Assembly: GCA_001600055.1 (NCBI GenBank)
Contig: BCIV01000010.1
Coordinates: 682,001-746,000 of the forward strand
Length of the DNA: 64,000 nucleotides
Direction: 5' to 3'
From: Filobasidium wieringae
Taxonomy: Eukaryota; Basidiomycota; Tremellomycetes; Filobasidiales; Filobasidiaceae
Shown here: piece by piece, positions 21,551-33,001 of the stretch
How the letters are laid out: every line of letters begins with the position of its first letter
Position numbering within the stretch: the stretch's first letter is position 1
Notes under the pieces: model-generated
Database searches by the model: none
The model's input: the letters and a program-made list of their open reading frames with translations, nothing else
What the model was told of the DNA's origin: nothing
Translations under genes and position numbers: made by a program

Positions 21551-21614
21551 TGTGAATGAGAACGTGAATGTGAATGTGAATGTGAATGTGAATGTGAATA
21601 TGAATGTGAATGAG
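21551..21614. repeat. Hexanucleotide microsatellite (GAATGT)n
   Basis: About nine to ten imperfect GAATGT units, with one GAATAT variant. Confidence 0.9.
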
Positions 21615-21719
21615 ATACAAATGCAATTGCAATACAATGCGCCTTTGAGATGACGAGAATTAGAGAGAGGGGACTGGCCTGAGGGGTATCGATGCTATTA
21701 TTGTTGGTCATTATGATAC

Positions 21720-21895
21720 GAGGTTTGTGATGATGATGATGAGGAGAATGATGATGATGAGAATGATGATGATGATGATGATTTTGTTGATGCTGATGCT
21801 GTTGATGTTATTGATGTTGATGTTATCGGTAATGTTGTCGTTGTCGATGTGATCGATGGTAATGGTGGTGGTCGTGGTGGTCGTGGTGGTGGCGA
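21720..21895. repeat. Trinucleotide microsatellite (GAT/GTT/GGT)n
   Basis: Successive runs of GAT, then GTTGAT, then GGTGGTCGT triplets. The minus strand reads as Asp/Ile/Asn-type homopolymers, which I treat as non-coding. Confidence 0.85.
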
Positions 21896-22010
21896 ACAAC
21901 GTCAATCCCAACCCCCAACGATCCCCTATCCCCCATCCCCCATCCCATTCCAAATCCCTTCCCTGTGCCCCCCTCCCTCCTCTTCCTCAAGGAACCCAAC
22001 CGACCATCAC

Positions 22011-24159
22011 TCAACCGACCTTCACGACACCCCGATCCCGATCCCGATCCCGATCCCGATCCTGGTCCAGGTACCGCACGACCCTCCCAACCCAACCGTC
22101 CATGATCTTGCCCCGGTCCCCACGGTCGGGTTGACGGGCGATAAAGGTCATCAACGCCATGGAGAGTGCGAAGGGGATTACTCGGCCGTTCCTGTTTGCG
22201 CGCGAGGTGTCAAGGAAAGAGGGACGATGAAGAGGAAAAGGGAGAGGGAGACGAGAAGGAAAGAAGGAGGAAACAGAAAAGGAAAACGAAAACGAAAACG
22301 AAAAAAGCAACCCCGATCAGTCCCCCTCCCGAACCCTCCCCGCACCCAGCCCCTCTCGAGACCGACCTTGTGACCGTCCACCACCCCTTCCCCACTCCCA
22401 CCTTCCAAAGCGCCTCCAGTCCCAACCTCATCCCATACACCCCCAACTCGACCCTCCTCCCGTGCGGGACGAGGAAGATCCATAATCCCGCCAACGCTCC
22501 GCCCAGTGCGAACCTGCCCCGGGGGAGCACCAGGGGGGGGAGGAGACGTTGGAAGATACATACCCAGAGCCAGGCTGTGCTTATGGAGAGGGAGATGAGG
22601 GATGAGCCTTGGAGCGTCGTTTTGAGCCAGGTGTGGAGGGCTTTGGGGGGGCTGTGAGGGGGGTCGAGGGGGTCGCGGTGATGGTGACGGTGACGGTGAG
22701 ACGAAAACCGGGGCAGAGGGAGGGGGAAGAGGGGAGAGAAAAGAGCGCGACGCAAAACGAAACCGAATCAACTCGAACGTCCTTTCACCTTCACCCTCAT
22801 CCTCAGATCAGGGCTAACTCGGGAACTCACTTTCTCAAAACCCCCCTCCACCTTGAGAGCAAGACCAACCCACTCCACCCCCCCACGAGCCCCAGCGCAC
22901 TAGGGAACGTCTCCATCACGGCGCGGAGGTAATTCACGGTACAGCTGGGTTCTAGCGGGTGGAGCGTGGCGCAGATGAGTTTCGAGTGGTGGGGATGGGC
23001 GTGGGTGAGGATGGGGAGGAAGGGGGTGTATTGTGCGAGGATGAGGGGGAGGGTGGAGAGGGTGAAGGGGAAGGAGGAGAGGGAGGAGAGGGAGGGGAAG
23101 GAAGGGTGTGGAGAGGGGAGGGAGGAGAATAGAGTCAAACTATTCAGAAAGTCTGTTCCGGGCGGGAACAGCCCCCCTCCCTTGCCCTTGCCCTTGCCCT
23201 TGCCCTTGCCCATCCCTAACGACCCCGCAGTGGGGACATACCTCCCGCTCCTCCTCACGATGACCCTCCGATAACTCCGCGGAAACGCTCGAGGGTGGAA
23301 GAGGGCGGTATGGAGTAACCAACCTTGGGAGAGCGGGAAGAGGTACCACGCTCCGCCTGCTGAGAGAGGGGCGGGGAGGCGTTTTAGGAACCGCAGGAGG
23401 GGCCGGGGCAGGAGGGTTGGGGGTGGCGGTGAGGTTGGGTGCGAGGTGGAAGAGGTGGTCGGTGAGGTGGAAGAGGTGAGGTCCGGAGGGTTGAGCCAGT
23501 AAGGTTCGTAAGCCCTTCCCTTTCCCTTCTTGCCCTTCTCGCCCTCGCGCTCATCCCCCCGATCCAAGGGCATAGCCAAGATCTCCCTAGACCCCCATTT
23601 AGCCAGCATCACCATCCCCGCGGTGCTCCCGTACAAATTGATCTGGGTGGCCCAGGAGGAAGGGAGGAGGTGTATCAGTGGGGATAAGAGGATGGCTTGA
23701 TTTAATATTGATGTGATTGAGGTCGTGACTGAGCTTGTGCCCGAGCCTGAGCGGACGGGGCGGAGGACGTTGAGGAGCCGGAAGAGGGTGGGGTAGAGGG
23801 TGAAGAAGAGGGACGTCTTGAGGTGCGTGGGGAGGGATCTCAACCTGTTCGTCGTTGGACGTCGTTGGTCGTTCCAGTCCATCCAATTAGCCCAGATCCC
23901 TCTTCGATCGAGGAGGACGGACTGACCATGATTTCCAGCTCCCCCTCGCACCCGCACCCGACCGGGACCTGCCACGCCGTCCCAGAACTCGCCGTAGTTC
24001 ATCGACGGTGGATAATCCGACGAGGGAGAGCAAGAAGATCTTGACGGCCGTTTTCAGGATGAGGACGAGTTTGCGTTTCTGGGTGGGCGTCAGGGTGGGC
24101 GTGGGTGTGGGTCCTGCTGGTGGTGGTGCTGGTGGATGTGGATGTGTCGAGGGAGACAT
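22011..24159 (-). CDS. TMEM135-like multi-spanning membrane protein
   Basis: Minus strand. The last three exons are firm: 22831..about 23921, 22367..22651 and 22011..22191, with 178-180 nt introns. The 5' end is uncertain. An ATG at 24157-24159 opens an exon (MSPSTHPHPP..., then KRKLVLILKTAVKIFLLSLV) that could join at about 23989/23921 through a weak donor; alternatively translation starts at 24002. Around 575 residues. Evidence for the family: IWANWMDWNDQRRPTTNRLR, ICATLHPLEPSCTVNYLRA, RGRFALGGALAGLWIFL, then RRVELGVYGMRLGLEALWK and GRVIPFALSMALMTF, the order found in the C-terminal half of TMEM135 (peroxisome/mitochondria-linked, Tim17-like). Repeats have entered the protein: a GK run and a C-terminal DR run. 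The call is by motif memory only. Confidence 0.6.
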
Positions 24160-27100
24160 CGTTGCGTGGTTGAATGGATGGAGGTGTCGCTGTTGATCGA
24201 TGGTCGAAGTGACGAGTGAACGTTGAGCCGAGTGTTATATCGAATCGTGAGATGATCGTCGACACAAAAGAACACATCGAATCCAGCTCATCACGTTCCT
24301 TTGAAACAGCTCAGCACAGTCACACTCATCGTTCACCCGATCGAGTAATCGAGTGACCTCCCTCCTCTGAACACTTCTTCTACCTGAATCATATCCACCC
24401 AGCCCAAACACGATCACCGGATCCGGGAATAGGCCATCCAACCACCGACACGCCCACCACGCAGCGCAGGGTGAGACAAAAGAAACGTCGCTCGTAGGCA
24501 ATCGTCGATCCTCCCCTCCCCTCCATTGCCCTCCTGCCCAGCCACGCCCGCTCGGTAATTCGGTTTACCCGAACCGCGCGCGTGGTAGACGTACACGGAG
24601 CACTGACCGGCGACCGGCCTGACGCCTCGACTGGATCTGAAACGACCCGTGTCCGCCCCGACGTCGATTGGGTCGCTTGGCGATGGGCGATTGACAGAGT
24701 ACGGTTGGTGCTTGTTTTCCTTTGCGGCCGGTGATTGTGGGTCTCTAGAGATGGTACAAAAATAATGGTGAGGCGAGGCGAGGCGAGGCGATGACGACAC
24801 GGACGAGGATGCACCGGGGCATGTCCGGCTCCGTGCTCGAGGTGTTTCATCCACGTCCTCATCCTCAGACAATTCCTTCACACGGTCCCAAACGTCTCAA
24901 ACGTCATGACATCGCACATATCAAAGCGAATTCACACCACACCAAGCGTCGATTTTTCCAGCGAGGTGACGGGCCACGGGAAGGAATTGGTCGGACCCTT
25001 ACAACTGGGCAACTGTCGACTATCAACTATCAACTGTCAACTGTCAAACCGCAAACCGTAAGGAAGAGCTCAGATTTTCGTCCCGGACCCCCTAAACACG
25101 TCCGGACCGCCGTGATGATCTCCTAACCAAAAAGGGAACCCCCCGACCAGCTGAATCTCATCCACTACCTATCCATCGCATCGGCATGGACGTCGACGCT
25201 TTTCGCCAGACCCTCTCGGCTTTTGCTCATTCGGAAACGCCTCCCCCGCCACCCACCTTGAATTGATTCTCGACACCAGCTGTGCATCGAACTGGATTGA
25301 TTCTTGTCAGGGTCTGATTTCTGGCAGAGAATCCATCCGGCGTTCGATCTCTCTTTTTCGAGGCGTGACTTTCCAGCCGGCGGCCGGGAGGAAAGCGTGG
25401 ATCCCGCCAACATTCTGTTCGTACTCGTATATGAGAGACGTCCACGTGGTCTTGCACGATATTATCGATGTACTCATACTCAGACTAGAGAGGGGAGAAG
25501 TGCACCGTCCGACCGTCGTCTCCTTTTGTTGGGTGATCATCTGGGAGACCGAGAAAGCGGCGTTCGGACGGGTTTCCCTGTCGGATCGGTGAAGATGCTG
25601 CTGAGATGGCAAAACCGTAGCTGACATCCATCCCATGTTGTATTGAGCGTCAATGCTTTGGAGATGAATTGATACGCTATTGTTTGCCCCGTAATGTGCG
25701 ATAGCATGAGCGGTTGCTACGGGGTCCAGGGATCCTGATGAGTCAAACGAGGTGTCCCTGATCAGAGGAGGACGTTTGACCTTTGCCTCGAACTCCTTGC
25801 TTTGTCAAGAGGATCGTCAGGTCTTTTGTCCGTACGAGTAGACCGCGCGGTCGCCTCCTCGTGTCGTTGGTCGTTGGTCGTTGCAGTCTGCCCGTCAACG
25901 TGTGGAAAATAACTCCTCGGCCAGGTTGTTATGGCACTTGCTGAGTCGATATCGCGCTGAGCAACATCGATCTGTTTACCGGTGACGAGCGCCCTTCCGA
26001 ACCGGACTGTTGAGATTCACCCACTCCACTCGCTTTTGAGATCTACTCCGAATTGATTGGGGAGCGGGTGAGTTCGTTATCCTATCCTTCCGCCTGAATG
26101 AGAGGGATGGTGGCGGTCCGATCCCCCCCCTCCCCCCCCCTGCACGGTGCAGGGTGCACGGAGGGGGAGGATTGGGGTTGATCACACCTTTGAATTGGTT
26201 TGCGCGCGCGAGGGAACGGGCAAGCGGGCAGGGGGGGTTGGGAAGATCCCCTAATGATCGGATTACAGCTCGAAACTGGATTGTTTGGCGGGATTCGAAG
26301 GCGGAGATGGGGCTGTGATCCATAGCAGAGGGAGTCATCCGTCGAGATCCAGGGATGAAACGGGATGTACACTGGTCGATTAGGGGCGGGATCCTTCGAT
26401 CAGGTGGGATCCTTCGATCGGGTGGGATCCTTCGATCGGGTGATACCCTTCTTGTATCTGGTCCTCGGTCTTATTATTGGCTAGACGATTTTGCAAGACC
26501 ACCATTACCAAGCATGTCGTCCCAGCTCCAGCCGTCAAGCCCGTCGTCACCGCTTCAGCTGTCGAGCCTTTTGTGCCGATCATGAACCTCTTCCGTCATC
26601 CCGCACGTACACCGTATAACGACTCTGCTCATCGAGATTGACAGAATCACTTGGTCATGAGGAAGACATGACCTGTTCCTATTCCTGATACTACCGCATT
26701 TATCAGCAGAGGATCTCCTCTTATCGATCGGTCACTGACTGTAATGGGGAATGGGGAATGACGTGAGGGTGTGAACGGTGTGATGCTGACTGATCGGTCT
26801 GCTTTCGCCAGACGGACAAGTAAATGCCGAGATCCGTCGAGGGGCCGGGAAACAGAACGCTTGAGTCAAGGACTGGGTAGTTGAGGGTGTGTTCTTGCTT
26901 TGGTCCAAGGTATCGAATTGAGGAAGGGGTGGAGGAGATGGCGGGGAGGGGGGTCTTTTGGGTACGATTAGATGAATTGATGTATGATCTGGTTTGAAAG
27001 AGGGAAACCGTTTTTTCGTGACGATATGATCATTGCAAGACCTTCGTATTGGATAAGAGCATACGAAACTTCTCCCCCCCGCTCGATCGGATCCACTGAT

Positions 27101-27719
27101 AATCCTCGAACCCATCCTGATTTCCGCGGTAAAGGGATGACTGGGCGTTCAGGGACGCGCGGGTTAGAGGTCTTTCCTACCCCGCGTAGGACTGGGGAAT
27201 GGGATAGTCTTCGATTGGGGTTCAGGTGATTCACCTGATTGATTATCGATGATCGCTTCTTTATACATACTCTGTCGCTCTTCGAGATCTGGTACAGAAC
27301 GATAATCGCCGTTCACTCTGGATGACTTTGACCCCTCTACGCTCGGGTACTGATCAAGGCGTCCTACAGAACGGAACAAGGATCGGGAGGTCCGTTCCGG
27401 CCGATCGAAATCGAGTGGATACCGGGAGGGGTAGTGTATAGAAAGATCTGGACCGAGAGGAGGGAGGTGGTCATTGGCGGGGTTCGATTGTAGAGCGAGA
27501 TGTAGTCGCGCGCGTTGGGTCGGATGGGACGGGACGACATAACAATTTCACGACGGATCACCGGACCTGGATGAGCACAATGCGATGGACGATGCGATAA
27601 AAAATACAACCTTTCCCCAATCATTTACATACATTCAAACCCCCTCACCTATACCTATCGTAAATTATTTTCATCTCCCTTCCAATCCAATGCAACAAAT
27701 CGAATCGAAGAATAAGAGA
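24160..27719. other. 3.5-kb region without a convincing gene
   Basis: GC-rich, with many short open frames on both strands but no domain, no coherent exon chain and heavy low complexity. It includes a GGCGA run at about 24770-24790, a TCAACTATCAACTGT repeat at about 25019-25050, C/G homopolymer runs near 26127-26240 and an 18-bp repeat at 26388. It must contain the promoter of the TMEM135-like gene and the terminator of the gene ending at 27720. A long non-coding transcript cannot be excluded. Confidence 0.5.
26388..26441. repeat. 18-bp direct repeat, three copies
   Basis: Units GGGATCCTTCGATCAGGT, then GGGATCCTTCGATCGGGT twice, head to tail, with a partial fourth. Each carries a GGATCC palindrome and a CGATC core. 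Confidence 0.9.
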
Positions 27720-29297
27720 CTAGGAACAGAACATGGCCTCGGTCATTCGTTTCTCATCGCTATCCGCAATCTCCTCAGCTTCCACGAAGACTTTCCCCAT
27801 ACTGTACATGGTAGGGGAGACGCTCGTTCGTTTCGTCTGTATGTGAGTTCGGGTGGAAGGGGGTGGACCGGTATTCAATACCTAGAAGGGAAGGACGGTA
27901 TGGTTAATACTGGACGCTCGACGCTTCAACGCTCCACCGAAACTGGGAGCAGGGACACTGATACTCACCCCTTTGAATCCATAGACGCTTTGTCGAAACC
28001 TCTGACTACCCGATCGTCCCAACCCCTGTGGACCTTGAGGACCCTGCATTGGTTGTAGATACCGCGCGCTTGGGGCACTGGGGGGAGACCGTGATCGATA
28101 ACTCGCAGGTGGGACGGGGGTGGAGGTTTGTCTTTGTGCAGCGGGGCGGATCGGTGGTTGTGCTGGTTGTGCTGGTTGAGCTGGTTTCTTTGGAGATACG
28201 GGAGGGGAGATGGGTCGAGTGAGAGGGAGTTTGGGTTCGGTTTGATCTTCTACGATAGGTTGTTCTTTCTGGCGGCCGAGGGGATTCGAAACCTCGAGAA
28301 TCTCTTCCTTTGCGACATCGTCCCCAAGGCTGACCACGGGTGTAACGACTTCCCCAGCCTCACTGATGGTCTCCCCATCAGTCAGTCCATCATGACTCAT
28401 AGATGATGTCGTCCTCGCGATCGGATCGTCCGTAGGTGAGTCCAGGTTCGGTGAGGCGGGGAGCGGGATTGAACATGGATCAACCGGTCCTGTCGACTCA
28501 TCCAGTTTACTGGTTTCGGTCGGACCTGATGATCCTGATGAATCCGTAGGAGCGCTGGAGGGAATGGCAACAGGCGCGGCCAAAAGTACCGGCGCAACGG
28601 GCTCGATGACGCTCGAGATCGACCTCCCTTCCAGTCCTCTGGGACTCGCTCCTCTCACATTTCCTGACGATGGTCCCTGCCCACTCGTTGACGCTGTCTT
28701 AGCGATTTGCTTGGTATTAGGAGCTGAAGAGCTTCGCTTGAATTTTTGGAAGAACGATCGGAACCCTTTTGTCGAAGAAGAGGAAGCGGGGGAGGTCAGG
28801 ACGGGGCTGGTCAGGGGGGTCGTGGAGGTTTGTCGGTTTGTCGGTATGGCTGGGGATGGGATCGAAGAAGAGGGGGTTGCAAGTTTGGGAGTTGTTTGTG
28901 AGCTCAAAGGCGAGCGGGATAGGTTGGGTTTACCTGCGGTTCGAAATCAATCAGATGGAACGATTGGACTGAAATACTAGCGGCTGAACTCACTCGAGTC
29001 GGTGCTCGACTTTGGGGACGATCCGGCTGACTCTTTCAAACTAGACAGACTCCTGGTCCATTTCCCTCCGAACCTCGGCTTGGGTCTCATCAGTTCCTCG
29101 TCATCCGTGGCCTCTCCGGATGCTCCTGGGGTCATGATAGATGATGTTGAAGGCAAAGAAGAGCTCATCTCGTTCGCTGATGTCGCTGAAAGAAGGACGC
29201 CTGGGTTTAGATCGAGCGGGTCGGTCGAGGTCGGAGGGGGACTGGATGGGCGAGAGGGGGAGGTGATTATATGCAGGATGGGTTTTGCGTCTGACAT
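27720..29297 (-). CDS. Disordered Ser/Pro/Thr-rich protein of unknown function
   Basis: Minus strand, three exons: 28994..29297, 27969..28933, 27720..27881; 476 residues. I do not recognise a family. The protein is almost wholly low complexity: a Ser/Pro/Thr-rich N-terminus, RFGGKWTRSLSSLKES near residue 75-90, a short basic amphipathic stretch KGFRSFFQKFKRSSS, a Pro/Ala/Gln run (PKKPAQPAQPAQPP) and a Gly/Gln segment (QGPQGPQGLGRSGSQRF). The C-terminal exon is more ordered (TMYSMGKVFVEAEEIADSDE). The splice sites are consensus and phases agree, so I believe the gene although its role is unknown. The basic stretch could bind membrane or nucleic acid; that is speculation. Confidence 0.7.
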
Positions 29298-30301
29298 GAT
29301 GATGCTGGTGATGGCTCGTTCGATGCTTGATTGATTGTAGATATATGTGTATGATGCGATCGTGTGACTGGTTGAACCGCAGAATCAGCTGATGTTCGCT
29401 TTCAGAAGAGCTGCCCCTTGCGTTTCAGCTTACATGGAAAGAATGGGTGAAGCTTGACGGTATAATCAAGCACCGAGATCAACTCGATCAGCAGAGGCAA
29501 GAGTTCATACAATCAACGACAAATCCCTCCCGACCTCATCCAACCAGGAGCTGCACTTGCGCCTTTCGATCCACTCGACACAACCAAAACAACGCCATGG
29601 CAACAGATGAACGACTACCCGGAAACGGGTGAAAATGGCGGGAATTCGCGAGGCCCCGCAACGTCGCCCTGGTCGGGACCTGTTCCTAGACCCGGAAAAT
29701 ACGGGAACCCAAATAGAAGCCGCCAAGCGCCGAGCTCGCGCACGCGGTAGTCCCGCTTCGTTTGGCGTTTCAGCTGCTTGCTGGTGAGGGCGAAACGCTA
29801 ATAATTGCTTTCCGATTGACAACAAAAGTGCAACTCGCCCTGCTTTTGTGTTCTCTGACAGGACATCTGGTATCTAAGGTTGGCTTCAGTTGATCGGCCC
29901 ACGCCGCCGCTCCACTTCCAGTAGGATTCCATTTGGCTGGTTGGTACAGGATTATCGAACATACGTTAACCCGACCAAATGAGATAGCTGCTTGGATGCG
30001 CCCAATTTGAACGGACACATCATCAGATCCTTCACGCTGACTGTGTCTCAGGTAGACAAAGGAGATCGTTCCTCGTCACATGCAGATAGGCTATTGCGCT
30101 TTCTCATGCTAAAGTATCAGTCGGGTGATGCGACTAGGGAGAGACTTCCACTCCTTTACTCGTCCTCCCCTGGGATGATGTCAACAGTCCTTTCTGAGAA
30201 TCGTTCGCCTCTCTCGAAATGGTACAAAAGCACAGTATGGATCTGAATCATTCAGTCAGCGTCATCCCGCACTCACATCACCTTCCTCGCTATCCTTCTC
30301 A
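29298..30301. other. Intergenic upstream of the orphan cluster
   Basis: About 1 kb, promoter side of the minus-strand Ser/Pro-rich gene and upstream region of the first orphan. No domain-bearing frame, no repeat. Confidence 0.45.
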
Positions 30302-30804
30302 ATGGCTGATTCCTTCACCTTGACTACTGCGGTCTCGCATGGTGAGTTTACCACGATAAGACCTGGGCGGTGACGTTGATAGTGCAGGTCGCCCTCAGCC
30401 AGTTCTCTAGCTGGCAGTGTTGTTACGGAACAATATTCATCAGTGATCGGGGCATCGCAGTCCGGCAGTGCGACCGTTGAGACCAGAGATACCTTGATAC
30501 AAAAGGTTAAATCGGGACACGAATCGGGTGTGTCGTGATTATCATCATCTCCTCCATCGTTGCAGTAATTGCTGAGTTCGAGATAGCCCGGAAGTCGTAT
30601 GTGAAACTTATGAAAGAGGGAAGCAATCGCCAGCCTGAGACAGTCGAAGCTTTGGTAGACGCATGGACGGTTCTTCTGGAAGCGATGCGTGCATACCAGG
30701 GCAAATACGGGTGGCGGCATAACAATCCACAGGAGGACAGACAAATTCTTAATAACGCTTCGTCTGTCGCACAAGACATACAAAGCATACTTAATGCCAT
30801 ATAG
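30302..30804 (+). CDS. Orphan helical protein A of a three-gene cluster
   Basis: Likely exons 30302..30341, 30411..30527 and 30566..30804; 131 residues. The second intron would be only 38 nt; an alternative 47-nt intron (30530-30576) also keeps frame. The N-terminus is Ser/Thr/Gly-rich (SVVTEQYSSVIGASQSG). The rest is amphipathic helix: IAEFEIARKSYVKLMKEG, ALVDAWTVLLEAMRAYQGKY, then SSVAQDIQSILNAI. No family recognised, no signal peptide, no catalytic motif. The opposite strand also has a long open frame (30262-30840), but its composition is much less protein-like. Architecture resembles the next two genes. Confidence is limited by the short intron. Confidence 0.42.
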
Positions 30805-31487
30805 AGACCGCCGCAACCTTAGCCACGAAGAAACCGACAATGATCGAGATCATAAGTCCCCTTGCGACGACTGGGAAATTATGTAATCAAGGAAAGCAGT
30901 AAAAGACCAGACATGATTGTATACAATATCTTCCAGCCAGGGTATGATAGAGGTGACTTTTCGCCAAACGTTACAGTGCATGTGATGCAATTTTATAAGT
31001 TGTTTCCTATTCGCGATGGACGTACCTATATTATCCACCTCCTTGGGAGCGCCGGCATTTGCGCTCGATCTCATTCGCTTTTGAGAATCACCTCTGCACC
31101 TGCTGTTAAGTGTACAGGCTACGCTGTGACAAATTGGCACATCAGCACACAGGTAGAGCATATCAAATCCGATTCGATACTAGTCTGTGCACTGTAGATG
31201 GGCTTCAGGAGAAGATGACGGTCACTCCATGTTATTGTTTTTTATCATCAAGGGGAAGTGGAGAAATTCCCCCTGCTTTCTCCAATACAAACCAGGTAAC
31301 TCCGCGAGAAGCATGGTGTTCAAAGGAAATCTATTTCAGCATCATTTACACGAAGCCGCCCCAAGAACCTTAGTTGAAAGTACCATATAGAGGGCGATCG
31401 CCTCCGAATCTAGGGTTCTATGAACATTGCTTGCAGCATAGTTGCACACCGAATTTCGTAATCGACTCTAGCTATCACATCACAACC
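30805..31487. other. Spacer between orphan genes A and B
   Basis: 683 bp. Overlapping open frames occur on both strands (30862-31197 +, 30850-31161 -) without domain support. They could be remnants of a further orphan copy; I cannot show it. Confidence 0.35.
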
Positions 31488-32275
31488 ATGCCAAGAGGTC
31501 TCGTAAGAAGTCGTAAGTCCTCTACCATCGCTACATAGAGGTTTAGTATTCTGATCACGATTGCCAAAGGAACAACGGGGAAGATCACCATATCCATATC
31601 GGAAAAGACTAATGGAGAAAAGCTCTCCTCTGCAGAGAGTGCTTATGGCTCTCTAAGCTCAAAACCTACGACGGACTCGGATGGTACAACACTTCATTCG
31701 ATAATATCTTCCATTTTTGATCAAGAATTGGAATTGGAATTGATCCTGGCGGATAAAGGTCTCGAGCAAGCTGTGCAAGACAAAGCTAACGAGCTGCACA
31801 TCAAATTCATGAGTTTGGCGGAGGGAGTTTTGGAGATAAACGACGCTGAAAGAACTGTTAAGGCTGCTTATGAACCTTTATTGAGCACATTGGAGCATTC
31901 TGCCAGTCAAGGTCAGCACCTACACCACATGATTCCGTATTAAACGGGCTAAGAAATATTTCATACCCACGTCATGCAGTTCGTAAGGCTGATACACTCG
32001 AACAGCAACTCAAAGCTCTCGGCCATGTGATCGAGTGTCTCATATCGTATTATACCAGCCGATTGGGAGACGTTGGGACACAGGATGATGATCAAGCAGA
32101 TGAGGCACAGCGCATGGTACTCACTCATCTGAAAAGCCAAGTAACCTGTCTTCAAGGCCGTCAGAAGAGAAAGAAACTCCGAGAACGATACCAGGTAGTT
32201 ATGGAGGCCAAACGCGCACGGAAAGTATGTCTTGAAAAGCTGGGTCGCATCAAGGCTGATTTATCGAAAAGCTAG
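31488..32275 (+). CDS. Orphan helical protein B
   Basis: Three exons, 31488..31512, 31570..31911 and 31980..32275; 220 residues, with GTAAGT and GTCAGC donors and 57/68-nt introns. No family recognised. The N-terminus is basic then Ser/Thr-rich (SSAESAYGSLSSKPTTDSDG). Long helices follow: LELILADKGLEQAVQDKA, VKAAYEPLLSTLEHSASQV, LKALGHVIECLISYYTSRLG and a Lys/Arg-rich C-terminal helix (RQKRKKLRERYQVVMEAKRA). Predicted soluble, coiled-coil-like. The helix pair with a central Tyr resembles parts of orphans A and C, so the three may be diverged tandem paralogues; that is inference from pattern, not from an alignment score. Confidence 0.66.
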
Positions 32276-33001
32276 TCCGTGGAGGGTCCTTATTCAGTTT
32301 CCTTTTCGAGAGATTACGTATTGGATAGGGGCGAGCCTGTCTCAGTACAACAATCTCGCGCCCCATGCATCATCAGCTTGGGAAATTTTCTGCTAGATTC
32401 TATATGAACATGCATCATCTGATCCGAAGTACAGCAGCCTGCTTGAATCATCCTGAATCGATCATCGAGATCAGTCGGCAAGGTGATGCCAGGCGTGGCC
32501 ATCTACGAGTAGTAGCCAGAGCGCTTGTAGCGCGGCTGGAAATATGCTTCTCCACGAGCGCGCGACGATTTGAAAGGAAAGAGACGCATGCGACGACTTA
32601 GACCAGTTTATCTTGCTACCTGACAGATTACTGCAGAAAAATAAGAGAACCGCTCGATGATGACGGTGGCTCCTACGTCATTGTTACAGCCAAGAAGCGT
32701 ACCCAAGAAGACAGCCGCTGAAAGGAGGGGTATCCGGCGCGCTGCCTCAACGTGGTCCTCTCGCGCTTCCCTGGTAGCCAGAATTTGATCTACCTTTAGA
32801 CTCTCATGAGGTGCTTGAAGCCGTAGCCTGGACGTCTCCTTTGATCACCATCACGGAATCGTTCGGTAGCGAACCCTTCGATAACGAACGGGGGTCGTCA
32901 GGAAACTTATAAATATGGGGTCGAAGGCGAGTGGGCTCATTGTCTCAGTTCTTTCATATAGTCTGTGATATCTTAACAAACTTTTTCTCTTTTCCCTAGA
33001 T
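32276..33001. other. Spacer between orphan genes B and C
   Basis: 726 bp holding the promoter of orphan C. No coding frame with support. Confidence 0.45.
32906..32915 (+). promoter_or_regulatory. TATA box of orphan gene C
   Basis: TTATAAAT-type box about 90 nt upstream of the ATG at 33002, followed by a CT-rich leader ending TTTTCCCTAGAT. This suggests a regulated, strongly transcribed gene. Confidence 0.5.

Larger units (their letters stand above)
20742..22010. other. Gene-poor region with microsatellites
   Basis: 1.27 kb between the GNAT gene (+) and the TMEM135-like gene (-), both ending here. It contains two microsatellites, listed separately. Open frames such as 21256-21555 (+) lack domains. 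Presumed terminators and spacer. Confidence 0.5.

Noticed and set aside
21256..21555. 99-codon plus-strand frame near the microsatellites
   Set aside because: No domain, no introns to extend it, and it ends in the repeat zone.
22178..22771. Long alternative minus-strand frame in the TMEM135-like gene
   Set aside because: Shadow of the real exon at 22367-22651; the TMEM135-type motifs are in the neighbouring frame and phases match there.
24389..24881. Two overlapping open frames of about 155 codons on the minus strand
   Set aside because: GC-rich DNA gives long random frames; there is no domain and no compatible splice sites.
30262..30840. 192-codon minus-strand open frame opposite orphan A
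   Set aside because: Composition (many Cys, Arg, Val, no helix periodicity) looks like an antisense shadow; the plus strand has consensus introns and amphipathic helices.
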